Assembly (NCBI RefSeq): GCF_001189235.2
Contig: NZ_LFIP02000002.1
Location: 62,411 to 126,410, forward strand
Source of the DNA: Bradyrhizobium embrapense
GTDB taxonomy: Bacteria; Pseudomonadota; Alphaproteobacteria; Rhizobiales; Xanthobacteraceae
Direction of reading: 5' to 3'
DNA length: 64,000 bases
Within the stretch, counting starts at the first letter, position 1. The number at the start of each line of letters is the position of its first letter. This document shows positions 40,984 to 48,691 of the stretch, piece by piece. The notes beneath the pieces are model-generated. The model saw only the letters and a program-made list of their open reading frames with translations, ran no database searches and was not told the DNA's origin. The position numbers and the translations under genes are program-made.

Positions 40984-41966
40984 TGGCCCCGATTTCTTCC
41001 GAAAAGATCGATCTGTTGGTTTATGGACCGATCCGGCCAATCCTCGAAAACGGCTTTTCCGATCAATATGTGCTGCACCGGGCCGAGAGCCGCGGCGACC
41101 TCGAGCGGCTGACCCCCGACACGATGGCCAAGATCCGCGGCATCGCCGTCACCTATCACACGATGGCCACCGACAAGACCGCGATGGCGATGTTTCCCAA
41201 GCTCGAGATCGTCGGCAGCTTCGGTGTCGGCTACGACCACGTCGATTCCGCCTATGCGCGGGATCACAATATCGTGGTCACCAACACACCCGACGTGCTG
41301 ACCGAGGAGGTCGCCGACGTCGCGATGGGCCTTTTGATCGCGACGCTGCGCGAGTTCATCAAGGCCGACCGCTACGTGCGCTCCGGCCTGTGGCAGACCC
41401 AGAACTATCCGCTCAGCGTCGGCTCGTTGCGCGACCGCAAGATCGGCATCGTCGGCATGGGCCGCATCGGCCAGGCGATCGGGCGTCGGCTCGAAGCCTC
41501 GCGCGTGCCGGTTTCCTATCATTCGCGCAATCCGTCCAAGGACGTCGCCTACAAGCACTATCCCGATCTGATCGAGATGGCGAAGGCGGTCGACACCCTG
41601 ATCGTCATCGTGCCGGGCGGCGCCTCGACGGCGAAGATGATCAATGCCGACGTCTTGAAGGCGCTCGGCCCGCGCGGCGTGCTGATCAATGTCGCGCGCG
41701 GCTCTGTCGTCGACGAGCCGGCGCTGGTCGCGGCGCTGAAATCCGGCACCATCCTCGCCGCCGGTCTCGACGTGTTCGCGGCCGAGCCGAACGTGCCGGA
41801 CGAGTTGAAGGCGATGCAGAATGTCGTGCTGCTGCCGCATATCGGCTCGGCCTCGGTGGTCACGCGCAACGCGATGGACCAGCTCGTGGTCGACAACATC
41901 ACGAACTGGTTCGCCGGCAAGCCGCCGCTGACGCCGGTTGCCGAAACGCCGGTGAAGGGCCGGTGA
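40983..41966 (+). CDS. D-isomer-specific 2-hydroxyacid dehydrogenase
   Basis: NAD(P)-dependent dehydrogenase of 327 residues (ATG 40983, AGGAAAGGA upstream). The Rossmann motif is GIVGMGRIGQAIGRRLEA. The catalytic triad is visible as Arg in INVARGSVVDEP, Glu in FAAEPNVPDEL and His in LLPHIGSAS. Closest type: glyoxylate/hydroxypyruvate reductase. In this operon it may handle a 2-oxo or 2-hydroxy acid released from the imported substrate (inference). The stop overlaps the next start by one base. Confidence 0.9.
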   Translation: MAPISSEKIDLLVYGPIRPILENGFSDQYVLHRAESRGDLERLTPDTMAKIRGIAVTYHTMATDKTAMAMFPKLEIVGSFGVGYDHVDSAYARDHNIVVTNTPDVLTEEVADVAMGLLIATLREFIKADRYVRSGLWQTQNYPLSVGSLRDRKIGIVGMGRIGQAIGRRLEASRVPVSYHSRNPSKDVAYKHYPDLIEMAKAVDTLIVIVPGGASTAKMINADVLKALGPRGVLINVARGSVVDEPALVAALKSGTILAAGLDVFAAEPNVPDELKAMQNVVLLPHIGSASVVTRNAMDQLVVDNITNWFAGKPPLTPVAETPVKGR

Positions 41967-42661
41967 TGTCATTGTCCCGCTTCAGCGTCGCGCTGCTTGT
42001 GCTGCTGGCCGCGTGCGGTCCGGCAGCCGCGCAGGACGTCTCGACGTTGAAGAAAGACATGATCGGGCAGTGGGAGCTCGCTACCACCGAGCGCAGCAAG
42101 ACCTGCGTCGTGACGCTGAAGAGCGATGCGACGCCTTTAGGTTTCAAGCTCGAGCTCGAGCCGGCCTGCGCCGCCGCGTTGCCCTTCACCAAGGACATCG
42201 CGGGCTGGAGCATCAAGGGTCTCGGCGACATCGTGCGGCTGCACAACGCGGCCGGCGAGGCGGTGATCGATTTCACCGAGGTCGAGACCGGCATCTTCGA
42301 GGGGATGCGCACCAATGAGGGCGTCTACATCCTGCAAAACCTTGCCGCTGCGCGCGCACTCGCCAAGTCGATGGACCAGATGATCGGCGACTGGTCAATG
42401 GTCCGCGGCAACGGTCAGGCGATCTGCGCCCTGGTGCTGACCAACACCGACGCCGGCAACGACAATTTCCAGGTGTTCCTGAAAGGCAAATGCGATCCCG
42501 CGGTCGCGGCCTTCAACCCGACGCTGTGGCGGCTCGACCATGGCCAGATGATCCTGATGTCGCCCAAGGGCGAGACCTGGCAGTTCGAGGCGGACGACAA
42601 CGCCCAGTGGCGCCGCGTCCCCGACAGCGCCGACCCGCTGATCATGCTGCGCGAGCAGTAA
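41966..42661 (+). CDS. lipoprotein/secreted protein with two AprI/Inh-like domains
   Basis: 231 residues starting in the dehydrogenase stop. Signal MSLSRFSVALLVLLAAC has a lipobox-like LAAC, or could be cut after AAAQ. Two tandem modules follow: IGQWELATTERSKTCVVTLK... (about residues 35-120) and IGDWSMVRGNGQAICALVLT... (about 140-225). Both have the W, paired Cys, W and GxIxLxx order of the AprI/Inh metalloprotease-inhibitor family. Known members are single-domain. No metalloprotease gene is adjacent, so inhibition is unproven. Its coupling to a transport/dehydrogenase operon is odd. Confidence 0.75.
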   Translation: MSLSRFSVALLVLLAACGPAAAQDVSTLKKDMIGQWELATTERSKTCVVTLKSDATPLGFKLELEPACAAALPFTKDIAGWSIKGLGDIVRLHNAAGEAVIDFTEVETGIFEGMRTNEGVYILQNLAAARALAKSMDQMIGDWSMVRGNGQAICALVLTNTDAGNDNFQVFLKGKCDPAVAAFNPTLWRLDHGQMILMSPKGETWQFEADDNAQWRRVPDSADPLIMLREQ

Positions 42662-42680
42662 GGGGGCGGCGCGCGTCTGA

Positions 42681-42703
42681 ACCTCCCCTTGAAAAGGGGA
42701 GGT
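42681..42703 (+). terminator. hairpin after the operon
   Basis: ACCTCCCCTT and its exact reverse complement AAGGGGAGGT around the three-base loop GAA, 20 bases after the Inh gene stop, followed by TCGCTTTG. It is also the start of a longer repeat-rich gap (42662-42952) with CCCCCTTTCAGGGGG at about 42788-42802. Confidence 0.55.
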
Positions 42704-42952
42704 CGCTTTGCTCGTAGAGCGAAGCGGGTGGGGATCCGCTCTCTCCGCTTGCAGCTGTGTCTGCGGCTGACCCCCATCCCGATCTTCCCCCTTTCAGGGG
42801 GAAGGAGAAGGGGCCTTGGCCGAGATGTTGCCTTCTGCCCCCCAAAATAATTCCCTTTTCCTTGTCGATCCGACGCACCCCGGATCGTCGTTCCCCATAG
42901 CGAGCTGGTTTGCGGCGATTATCGTCGCTTCTCGCCCAACAGGAGTTTTCCG

Positions 42953-43348
42953 ATGCGGTTCATGTATATCGTCACCTCCACCCAGCCCCCGCGCCCGCCG
43001 ACGCCGGCCCTGATGGAGGCGATGGGCAAGCTTGCCGAGCGGGAGATCAAGGCCGGCCGCATGATCGATACCGGCGGGCTGCTGCCGGTCGCGATGGGGG
43101 CCCAGGTCCGCATCACCGACGGCAAGCTCAATGTCATCGACGGGCCGTTCGTCGAGGCCAAGGAGATGATCGGCGGCTACGCGATCTTCGAGCTCCGCAA
43201 CAAGGAGGAGGCGGTCGCGGCCGCCGTGGAGTTCATGCAGTTGCACAAGGAGCACATGCCCGGTTGGGACGGCACCTGCGAGGTGCGCCCCTTCGCCTCG
43301 CCGGGCGTCGACGGCGCCTGCCAGGTCGATGTATCCGCCATCGCTTGA
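42953..43348 (+). CDS. YCII/DGPF-domain protein
   Basis: 131 residues, AGGAG before ATG. The DGPF signature is intact (VIDGPFVEAKEMIGGYAIFEL), after MRFMYIVTS and the conserved ITDGKLNV. Proteins of this type accompany ECF42 sigma factors, as here with the sigma gene 87 bases downstream. They are ferredoxin-like-fold proteins of unknown activity and are often the main targets of that sigma factor (known for the group). Confidence 0.92.
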   Translation: MRFMYIVTSTQPPRPPTPALMEAMGKLAEREIKAGRMIDTGGLLPVAMGAQVRITDGKLNVIDGPFVEAKEMIGGYAIFELRNKEEAVAAAVEFMQLHKEHMPGWDGTCEVRPFASPGVDGACQVDVSAIA

Positions 43349-43435
43349 TGCGGAACGGACAGGGCGCGTTCGCGCGAGGCGGCCTCCGGTTCGCGTGAAG
43401 ACGACGCATCAGGACGGCAATCCAGGTCGGCGGCG

Positions 43436-44719
43436 ATGACGGCCGCCGACATCCAGGCGACGATCCTTGCGGTGTGGCGCATTGAGCAGCCGCGGCTGAT
43501 CACCAGCCTGTCGCGGATGCTGCGCGACGTGCCGCTCGCCGAGGATCTGACCCAGGAAGCGCTGATCGCGGCGCTCGAGCACTGGCCGCTCACTGGCGTG
43601 CCGGAGAAGCCGGGCGCCTGGCTGATGGCGACCGCCAAGCGGCGCGCGCTCGATCATATCAGGCGGAGCCGCATGCTGACCGCAAAGCACGGCATGCTGG
43701 CGCATGATCTGGTGCGGGAGCAGGAGACCATGCCCGATTTCGATTCCGCGCTCGACGACGATATCGGCGACGAGTTGCTGCGGCTGATCTTCACCGCCTG
43801 CCATCCGCTGCTGTCGCGCGAGGCCCGCGCGGCGCTGGCGCTGCGGATGATCTGTGGCCTCACCACCGGCGAGATCGCGCGCGCATTCCTGCAGGCGGAG
43901 GCGACCATCGCCCAGCGCATCGTGCGGGCTAAACGCACGCTGTCGGAATCCGGTCTCGTCTACGAGACGCCGCGCGGCGAGGCGCTGTCGGAGCGGCTCG
44001 CCTCCGTGCTCGAGGTCGCCTATTTGATCTTCAACGAGGGCTATACCGCGGCGAGCGGCGACGAATGGCTGCGGCCGCAGCTCTGCAACGAGGCGCTGCG
44101 CATCGGCCGCGTGCTGACTTCGATTGCGCCGCACGAGCCGGAGGCGCACGGATTGCTGGCGCTGATGGAGTTCAACGCCTCGCGGATGGCGGCGCGCACC
44201 GACGCCGCCGGCGAGCCGATCTTGCTGATGGACCAGAACCGCGCGCAGTGGGACCGCCTGCAGATCCGCCGCGGGCAACTGGCGCTGGCACGCGCCCGCG
44301 AGCTCGGCGGCGGCGGCGGATTCTACGCGCTGCAGGCCGCGATCGCCGCCTGTCACGCCGAGGCCGGCACGCCTGCTGCCACCGACTGGCGGCGCATCGC
44401 CGCGCTCTATGGCGATCTCGCCGCGCTGCTGGATTCGCCTGTCATCGCGCTCAACCGCGCGGTCGCGATCGGCATGGCCGAAGGCCCCCAAGCGGCGCTT
44501 GCGATCGTCGACGGCCTCGCCGACGAGCCGGCGCTGAGAGCCTACCATCTGCTGCCGAGCGTGCGGGGCGATCTCTTGCACCGGCTGAGCCGCTTCGACG
44601 AGGCCCGCGCTGCGTTCGAGGCCGCCGCCGCATTGGCCGGCAATGCGCGCGAGCGCGAGTTGCTCAAGCGGCGCGCCGCGGTCGCGGCACGCGCCGCCCA
44701 ACAGCAGGCCGGTTACTGA
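43436..44719 (+). CDS. ECF42-type RNA polymerase sigma factor
   Basis: 427 residues. Sigma region 2 near residues 15-75 (AEDLTQEALIAALEHWPL, WLMATAKRRALDHIRRSR), region 4 near 115-170 (MICGLTTGEIARAFLQAEATIAQRIVRAKR). A long C-terminal extension follows: YLIFNEGYTAASGDEWLRP, RRGQLALARARELG, and TPR-like SPVIALNRAVAIGMAEGP and LSRFDEARAAFEAAAALAG. That extension and the DGPF neighbour define ECF42. No anti-sigma gene is present; the extension is thought to control activity in this group. Confidence 0.93.
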   Translation: MTAADIQATILAVWRIEQPRLITSLSRMLRDVPLAEDLTQEALIAALEHWPLTGVPEKPGAWLMATAKRRALDHIRRSRMLTAKHGMLAHDLVREQETMPDFDSALDDDIGDELLRLIFTACHPLLSREARAALALRMICGLTTGEIARAFLQAEATIAQRIVRAKRTLSESGLVYETPRGEALSERLASVLEVAYLIFNEGYTAASGDEWLRPQLCNEALRIGRVLTSIAPHEPEAHGLLALMEFNASRMAARTDAAGEPILLMDQNRAQWDRLQIRRGQLALARARELGGGGGFYALQAAIAACHAEAGTPAATDWRRIAALYGDLAALLDSPVIALNRAVAIGMAEGPQAALAIVDGLADEPALRAYHLLPSVRGDLLHRLSRFDEARAAFEAAAALAGNARERELLKRRAAVAARAAQQQAGY

Positions 44720-44791
44720 CCTCCCGTCCGCGATTTCGACTCAAACCCGCGGCATGCTCGGGCGAGATGCCTCGGACCAGGAACCGCGACC

Positions 44792-45169
44792 ATGACGAAA
44801 CCATCCGTGCTGGCGATCGGGCTCGACCCCACCTTTGTCGATCTGTCCGTCATGCCGCAGTTTACGCCCGAACTGGTGCGCAGCTATATCGACGCGCAGA
44901 TCGAGGGCCTGCGAACACTGGGCTACGACGTCGACAGCTGCCTGATCGATTTCGGCGAGACTGCCGAAGCGGTGACGGCGGCGGCCCTGAACGCCCGCCG
45001 CCATGATTGCGTCGTGATCGGCGCCGGGCTGCGCGAGCCGCCGGAGCGGCTGCTGCTGTTCGAGACCATTCTCAATCTGGTGCACCGGCTCGCGCCCGGC
45101 GCCGCCATCTGCTTCAACACCAATCCGGCGGACACCGCTGCTGCCGTGCAGCGCTGGGTCAAGCCTTAG
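44792..45169 (+). CDS. small conserved protein, Rossmann-like
   Basis: 125 residues. Alternating beta/alpha pattern: VLAIGLDPTFVDLS, then GYDVDSCLIDFG, DCVVIGAGL, AICFNTNPADT. No catalytic motif I can name and no signal peptide. It overlaps the convergent membrane-protein gene by 11 bases. Function unknown; a nucleotide-like binding fold is possible. Confidence 0.7.
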   Translation: MTKPSVLAIGLDPTFVDLSVMPQFTPELVRSYIDAQIEGLRTLGYDVDSCLIDFGETAEAVTAAALNARRHDCVVIGAGLREPPERLLLFETILNLVHRLAPGAAICFNTNPADTAAAVQRWVKP

Positions 45170-45596
45170 GCGCAATGCGCGCCACCTTGCCGCGCAGCCC
45201 CCACAGCAGCAGGATCGATGCCGCGATGATCGCAAGACCGATCGAGACGAAGCCTGTGGTCACCAGCGTTTCCTGCCACGGCGCGGCGCCACGCCCGGCC
45301 GCCGTGATCGGCGACAGCGCGCCGGTTCCGAGAGCGGCGGCGAGCGTCGTCACGGCCCAGTTGCCGTACGTTCCGCATAGCAGCGCCCAGTAGGCCGCGA
45401 CGCTCGCGCGGGGCGACAGCCTGACCTCGCTCCAGATCGCGCCGACGGCGAGCAGGAACGTGCCGTTCATCACGCCCTCGAGATGAGCTGCGAGCGCCAT
45501 CCGCACATTGGTGAAGTGCTGTTCGATGAGGCCGGTCAACAGCCCGATCAGGAACAAAGCCATGCCGTGAAAAAGCAGCCGCCGCCGATTATCCAT
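45159..45596 (-). CDS. hydroxylaminobenzene mutase (HabA/HabB)-like membrane protein
   Basis: 145 residues, four membrane segments, GAGGGGG before ATG. Segment order: LLFHGMALFLIGLLTGL, then RMALAAHLEGVMNGTFLLAVGAIW, then AYWALLCGTYGNWAVTTLAAALGTG, and FVSIGLAIIAASILLLWGLRGK. The HLEGVMNG and YGTYxNW motifs recall hydroxylaminobenzene mutase, which rearranges hydroxylaminobenzene to 2-aminophenol in nitrobenzene degradation. No nitroreductase gene is adjacent, so the natural substrate is open. Confidence 0.7.
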   Translation of the reverse strand: MDNRRRLLFHGMALFLIGLLTGLIEQHFTNVRMALAAHLEGVMNGTFLLAVGAIWSEVRLSPRASVAAYWALLCGTYGNWAVTTLAAALGTGALSPITAAGRGAAPWQETLVTTGFVSIGLAIIAASILLLWGLRGKVARIAPKA

Positions 45597-45844
45597 CTCG
45601 CCCCCTCAAAGAACCTTGCCCCGGAAAACGGCCCAATCATAGCAGAAGGCGCGAAGCTGTCCCTGCGGCGATCTGGGCCTATGGCCCGGGCGCTCCGTGT
45701 CCTGCCGACCTGCGGCGCAAGCACGAAGCGGGGTTGGCGTGAAGCGGCGCGGACCGAGGCCTGCTGCAAAAGCCCGGCGGTTGTTGCCGGCGGCAACCTA
45801 TGACACCATCCCAATTCCGGTTTGTTCTTGATTTTTGGAAGCCT

Positions 45845-46873
45845 ATGCCGCGCCGCAAACACGCCTGGGAGAAGCTCACGGATGCGCAGTTGCTCGAGCA
45901 ACGCCTCAGCAGTCTGAGGGTTGCGGTCGAAGGCACTTGGCTCGCGGATTGTGTCGGCACGCTCTACGAAGAGCTCGAAGAGCGCGGCATCCGGCTGCGG
46001 CCGCACACCTGGATCTCGAGCGAATGGTTCAGCCCGGCCGATGTGCCCGGCATCGCCATTCCGTTCTATCTCGCCCATCCCCGCCTGATGAAACTCGAGA
46101 AGAAGATGATGCTCGACGTCGAGGGCGCCTCGTGGTCCGAGTGCATGGCCATTCTCCGCCACGAGGCGGGTCATGCCATACAGCACGGCTACCAGCTGCA
46201 ACGTCGGCGGCGCTGGCAGCAGCTGTTCGGCCCGTCGTCGCAACACTATCCGCGCTACTACCGACCCAATCCGGCCAGCCGCAATTATGTCCAGCATCTC
46301 AGGCTCTGGTACGCGCAGAGCCATCCGGATGAGGATTTCGCCGAGACCTTCGCGGTGTGGCTGCGGCCGCGTTCGAACTGGCGGACGCGTTATGCCGGAT
46401 GGCCGGCGCTGAAGAAGCTCGAATATGTCGACGAACTGATGGGCGAGATAGCCGGCGAGCGGCCGCTGTTGACGACGCGCGAGCGGGTCGATCCGCTGCA
46501 TACGCTCAAGCAGACGCTCGGCGAGCACTACAAGAAGAAGCAGGCGTTTTACGCTTTCACGCCGCCGAAGACCTACGACCGCGATCTGTCCAAGCTGTTC
46601 TCTGCCGATCCGCGGCATCACCGGCATCCGCCGGCTGCGTCCTTCATCAGGCGGCATCGTGCCCAGGTCAGGCAGTTGGTCGCGCGCTGGACGGGCGAGA
46701 ACCAGCTGACGCTCGATGCCGTGCTCGATGACATGATCTCGCGCTGCCGCGAGCTCAATCTGCGCGCCGTCGGCCCGGAGCAGAAGCTGGTGACCAATTT
46801 CACCATCCTGCTGACCGCCAAGACCATGCACGCGCTGTTCGGCCCATCGCGCCGCAAGTGGATCGCGCTATGA
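45845..46873 (+). CDS. putative zinc metallopeptidase (HEAGH)
   Basis: 342 residues from ATG 45845; an ATG 15 codons upstream (45800) is in frame and neither has a good ribosome site. The zincin motif is LRHEAGHAIQHGY (His106, Glu107, His110), with a likely third ligand in HPDEDFAETFAVWLRP (Glu163-Glu167). No signal peptide, so a cytoplasmic enzyme. The N-terminal WEKLTDAQLLEQRLSSL and the middle HTWISSEWFSPADVPGIAIP are family-like. It is translationally coupled (four-base overlap) to an ATP-grasp ligase gene, which suggests both handle the same peptide. Confidence 0.82.
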   Translation: MPRRKHAWEKLTDAQLLEQRLSSLRVAVEGTWLADCVGTLYEELEERGIRLRPHTWISSEWFSPADVPGIAIPFYLAHPRLMKLEKKMMLDVEGASWSECMAILRHEAGHAIQHGYQLQRRRRWQQLFGPSSQHYPRYYRPNPASRNYVQHLRLWYAQSHPDEDFAETFAVWLRPRSNWRTRYAGWPALKKLEYVDELMGEIAGERPLLTTRERVDPLHTLKQTLGEHYKKKQAFYAFTPPKTYDRDLSKLFSADPRHHRHPPAASFIRRHRAQVRQLVARWTGENQLTLDAVLDDMISRCRELNLRAVGPEQKLVTNFTILLTAKTMHALFGPSRRKWIAL

Positions 46874-47904
46874 AACACTTTCGCATTCTGGTGCTGATGC
46901 ACCCGGACTGTGTGCCGCCGGACTCCAGCGAAGGATACTCGGCGCGGGAAATCAACGAGTGGAAAACCGAATACGACGTGGTGAGTACGCTGCGCGCGGC
47001 CGGCCACGAGGTTCGTCCGCTCGGCGTGCAGGAGGAAATCAAGCCGGTGCGCGACGAGATCGAGGGCTTCAAGCCGCACGTCGTGTTCACGCTGCTGGAG
47101 GAGTTTCATTACGACGTCGTCTACGACCAGCACATCGCAAGCTATCTCGAGCTGATGAAGATCCCCTATACCGGGTGCAATCCGCGCGGCCTGATCCTGG
47201 CGCGCGGCAAGGATCTGTCCAAGACGCTGGTGCATCACCGCCGCATCCCGGTGCCGGCCTTCGCCGTGTTCCCGATGCGCCGCAAGGTCAAGCGGCCGCC
47301 GCGGCTTGCGCTGCCGCTGATCGTCAAGAGCCTGAGCAGCGACGGATCGCTCGGCATCTCGCAGGCGTCGATCGTCGATACCGACGAGAAGCTCGCCGAG
47401 CGCGTCGCCTTTATCCATGAGCGGATCGGAACGGCCGCGATCGCCGAGCAGTTCATCGAGGGACGTGAGCTCTATGTCGGCGTGATCGGCAACAACCGGC
47501 TGCGGGTGCTGCCGGTTTGGGAATTGAAGTTCGGCAGCATGGGCGGCCCCGCCGCGCGCCAGATCGCCACCGAAAAGGTCAAGCACGATACCAGCTATCA
47601 GGAGCGCATCGGAATTGCGGATGGACCGGCCGAGGATCTGACGCCGGAACTATCCGCGCATATTCAGCGGCTGGCGAAACGCATCTACCGGACCTTGGGG
47701 CTCGATGGCTACGCGCGCATCGACTTCCGTCTCTCCACCAATGGCGTTCCGTATTTTATCGAAGCCAATCCCAATCCCGAAATCGCCAAGAGCCAGGAGT
47801 TTGCGACAGCCGCCGGGCATGACGGACTGGATTACCCGGTTCTGTTGAATCGCATTGTGGCGCTGGGGATCAGCCGCGCCAAGGCCGGCGTGTCCCTGGG
47901 CTAA
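46870..47904 (+). CDS. ATP-grasp ligase, D-Ala-D-Ala ligase-like
   Basis: 344 residues starting within the metallopeptidase stop (ATGA). N-terminal domain: KHFRILVLMHPDCVPPDSSEG and HVVFTLLEEFHYDVVYDQHI. PYTGCNPRGLILARGKDLSK and LIVKSLSSDGSLGISQASIV carry the ATP-lysine and Ser loop. Near the C-terminus GYARIDFRLSTNG and YFIEANPNPEI bind Mg. This is the D-Ala-D-Ala ligase pattern, but the N-terminus and the metallopeptidase partner make cell-wall Ddl unlikely; it may ligate an amino acid to a peptide or modify a protein terminus (inference). Confidence 0.85.
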   Translation: MKHFRILVLMHPDCVPPDSSEGYSAREINEWKTEYDVVSTLRAAGHEVRPLGVQEEIKPVRDEIEGFKPHVVFTLLEEFHYDVVYDQHIASYLELMKIPYTGCNPRGLILARGKDLSKTLVHHRRIPVPAFAVFPMRRKVKRPPRLALPLIVKSLSSDGSLGISQASIVDTDEKLAERVAFIHERIGTAAIAEQFIEGRELYVGVIGNNRLRVLPVWELKFGSMGGPAARQIATEKVKHDTSYQERIGIADGPAEDLTPELSAHIQRLAKRIYRTLGLDGYARIDFRLSTNGVPYFIEANPNPEIAKSQEFATAAGHDGLDYPVLLNRIVALGISRAKAGVSLG

Positions 47905-47913
47905 ATCGGAGCA

Positions 47914-48186
47914 TTAAAGGCTGCGCTGTATCAGGTGGCGTCGCGCGTCCCTGGGGATGAACATCGCAAACGTTTCCCTAACGCGCGCCGCCGGCGTCGC
48001 GTCGGCGACGAAGGTGGCGACGGGGGGAGCCGTGCCACGAAATTCATCTGGTTCCGGCCATCGTCGCGCAAAGATATCGTTTACCGATGCCGGCATGGTG
48101 AGCCAGTCGCCGCGGCAGGTATCGTAGACGTACAAACCGGCAAGAAAAGTCGATACGACAACAAGGATCGTCCTGAAAATCGGCAT
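47914..48186 (-). CDS. small single-pass membrane protein
   Basis: 90 residues from ATG 48186. One N-terminal hydrophobic segment (IFRTILVVVSTFLAGLYVYDT) and a soluble part with RRWPEPDEFRG and FIPRDARRHLIQ. The ribosome site is weak (AAGGCG). It is convergent with the ATP-grasp gene, 9 bases apart. Unknown family. Confidence 0.5.
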   Translation of the reverse strand: MPIFRTILVVVSTFLAGLYVYDTCRGDWLTMPASVNDIFARRWPEPDEFRGTAPPVATFVADATPAARVRETFAMFIPRDARRHLIQRSL

Positions 48187-48408
48187 TGTGATTGCGCCTT
48201 CTTGATTGAGGCGCACAATGCCCGGCGACGGTGAACCGCGCGTTGAGCGCTCCGGTCGATCGGCCGATACGGTTCTCAACTCATGAACGGGCACCTGCGT
48301 AACGGCTCGCTTACCAATGCCTTCAAGGTTGCGGCAACCAGCTTTGCTCACCGGCGGGAAAGAAGTCCCTGGCATCCTGCGGCAAATACAAGAAGCTCAG
48401 GAGGCACC

Positions 48409-48522
48409 ATGTTTGTCGCTCTTCGCGTTATGATCCTGATCGCCAGTGCATATGCCGGCTCCGCTGTCGCGGGGATGCAGTTCGCGCCGCTGCCGAGCGC
48501 AGCGGTTTCGTCCGCGCCGTAA
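48409..48522 (+). CDS. very small secreted or leader peptide, 37 residues
   Basis: ATG 48409 preceded by AGGAGG at 48399-48404, an ideal ribosome site. The product is almost only a signal peptide: MFVALRVMILIASAYAGSAVAG followed by a 15-residue Ala/Ser/Pro-rich tail. It lies 169 bases before the L,D-transpeptidase gene on the same strand. It could be a tiny exported protein, a leader peptide, or the start of a decayed gene. Confidence 0.45.
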   Translation: MFVALRVMILIASAYAGSAVAGMQFAPLPSAAVSSAP

Positions 48523-48691
48523 GATTGCTTTGCGGATCAGCGTGGTCTGCGCGCAAATGCGTTTCCGATAGCGACTTTTTGGCAGGACGATTGCGGCAAG
48601 CAGCGATCTCTGCTGTTTCTCGGCCGCTTTCTGCATTGGAACTTCGACGCTTCCCGTAGCTTGACCGAAGGTAGCTACGTTGGGATATGCG

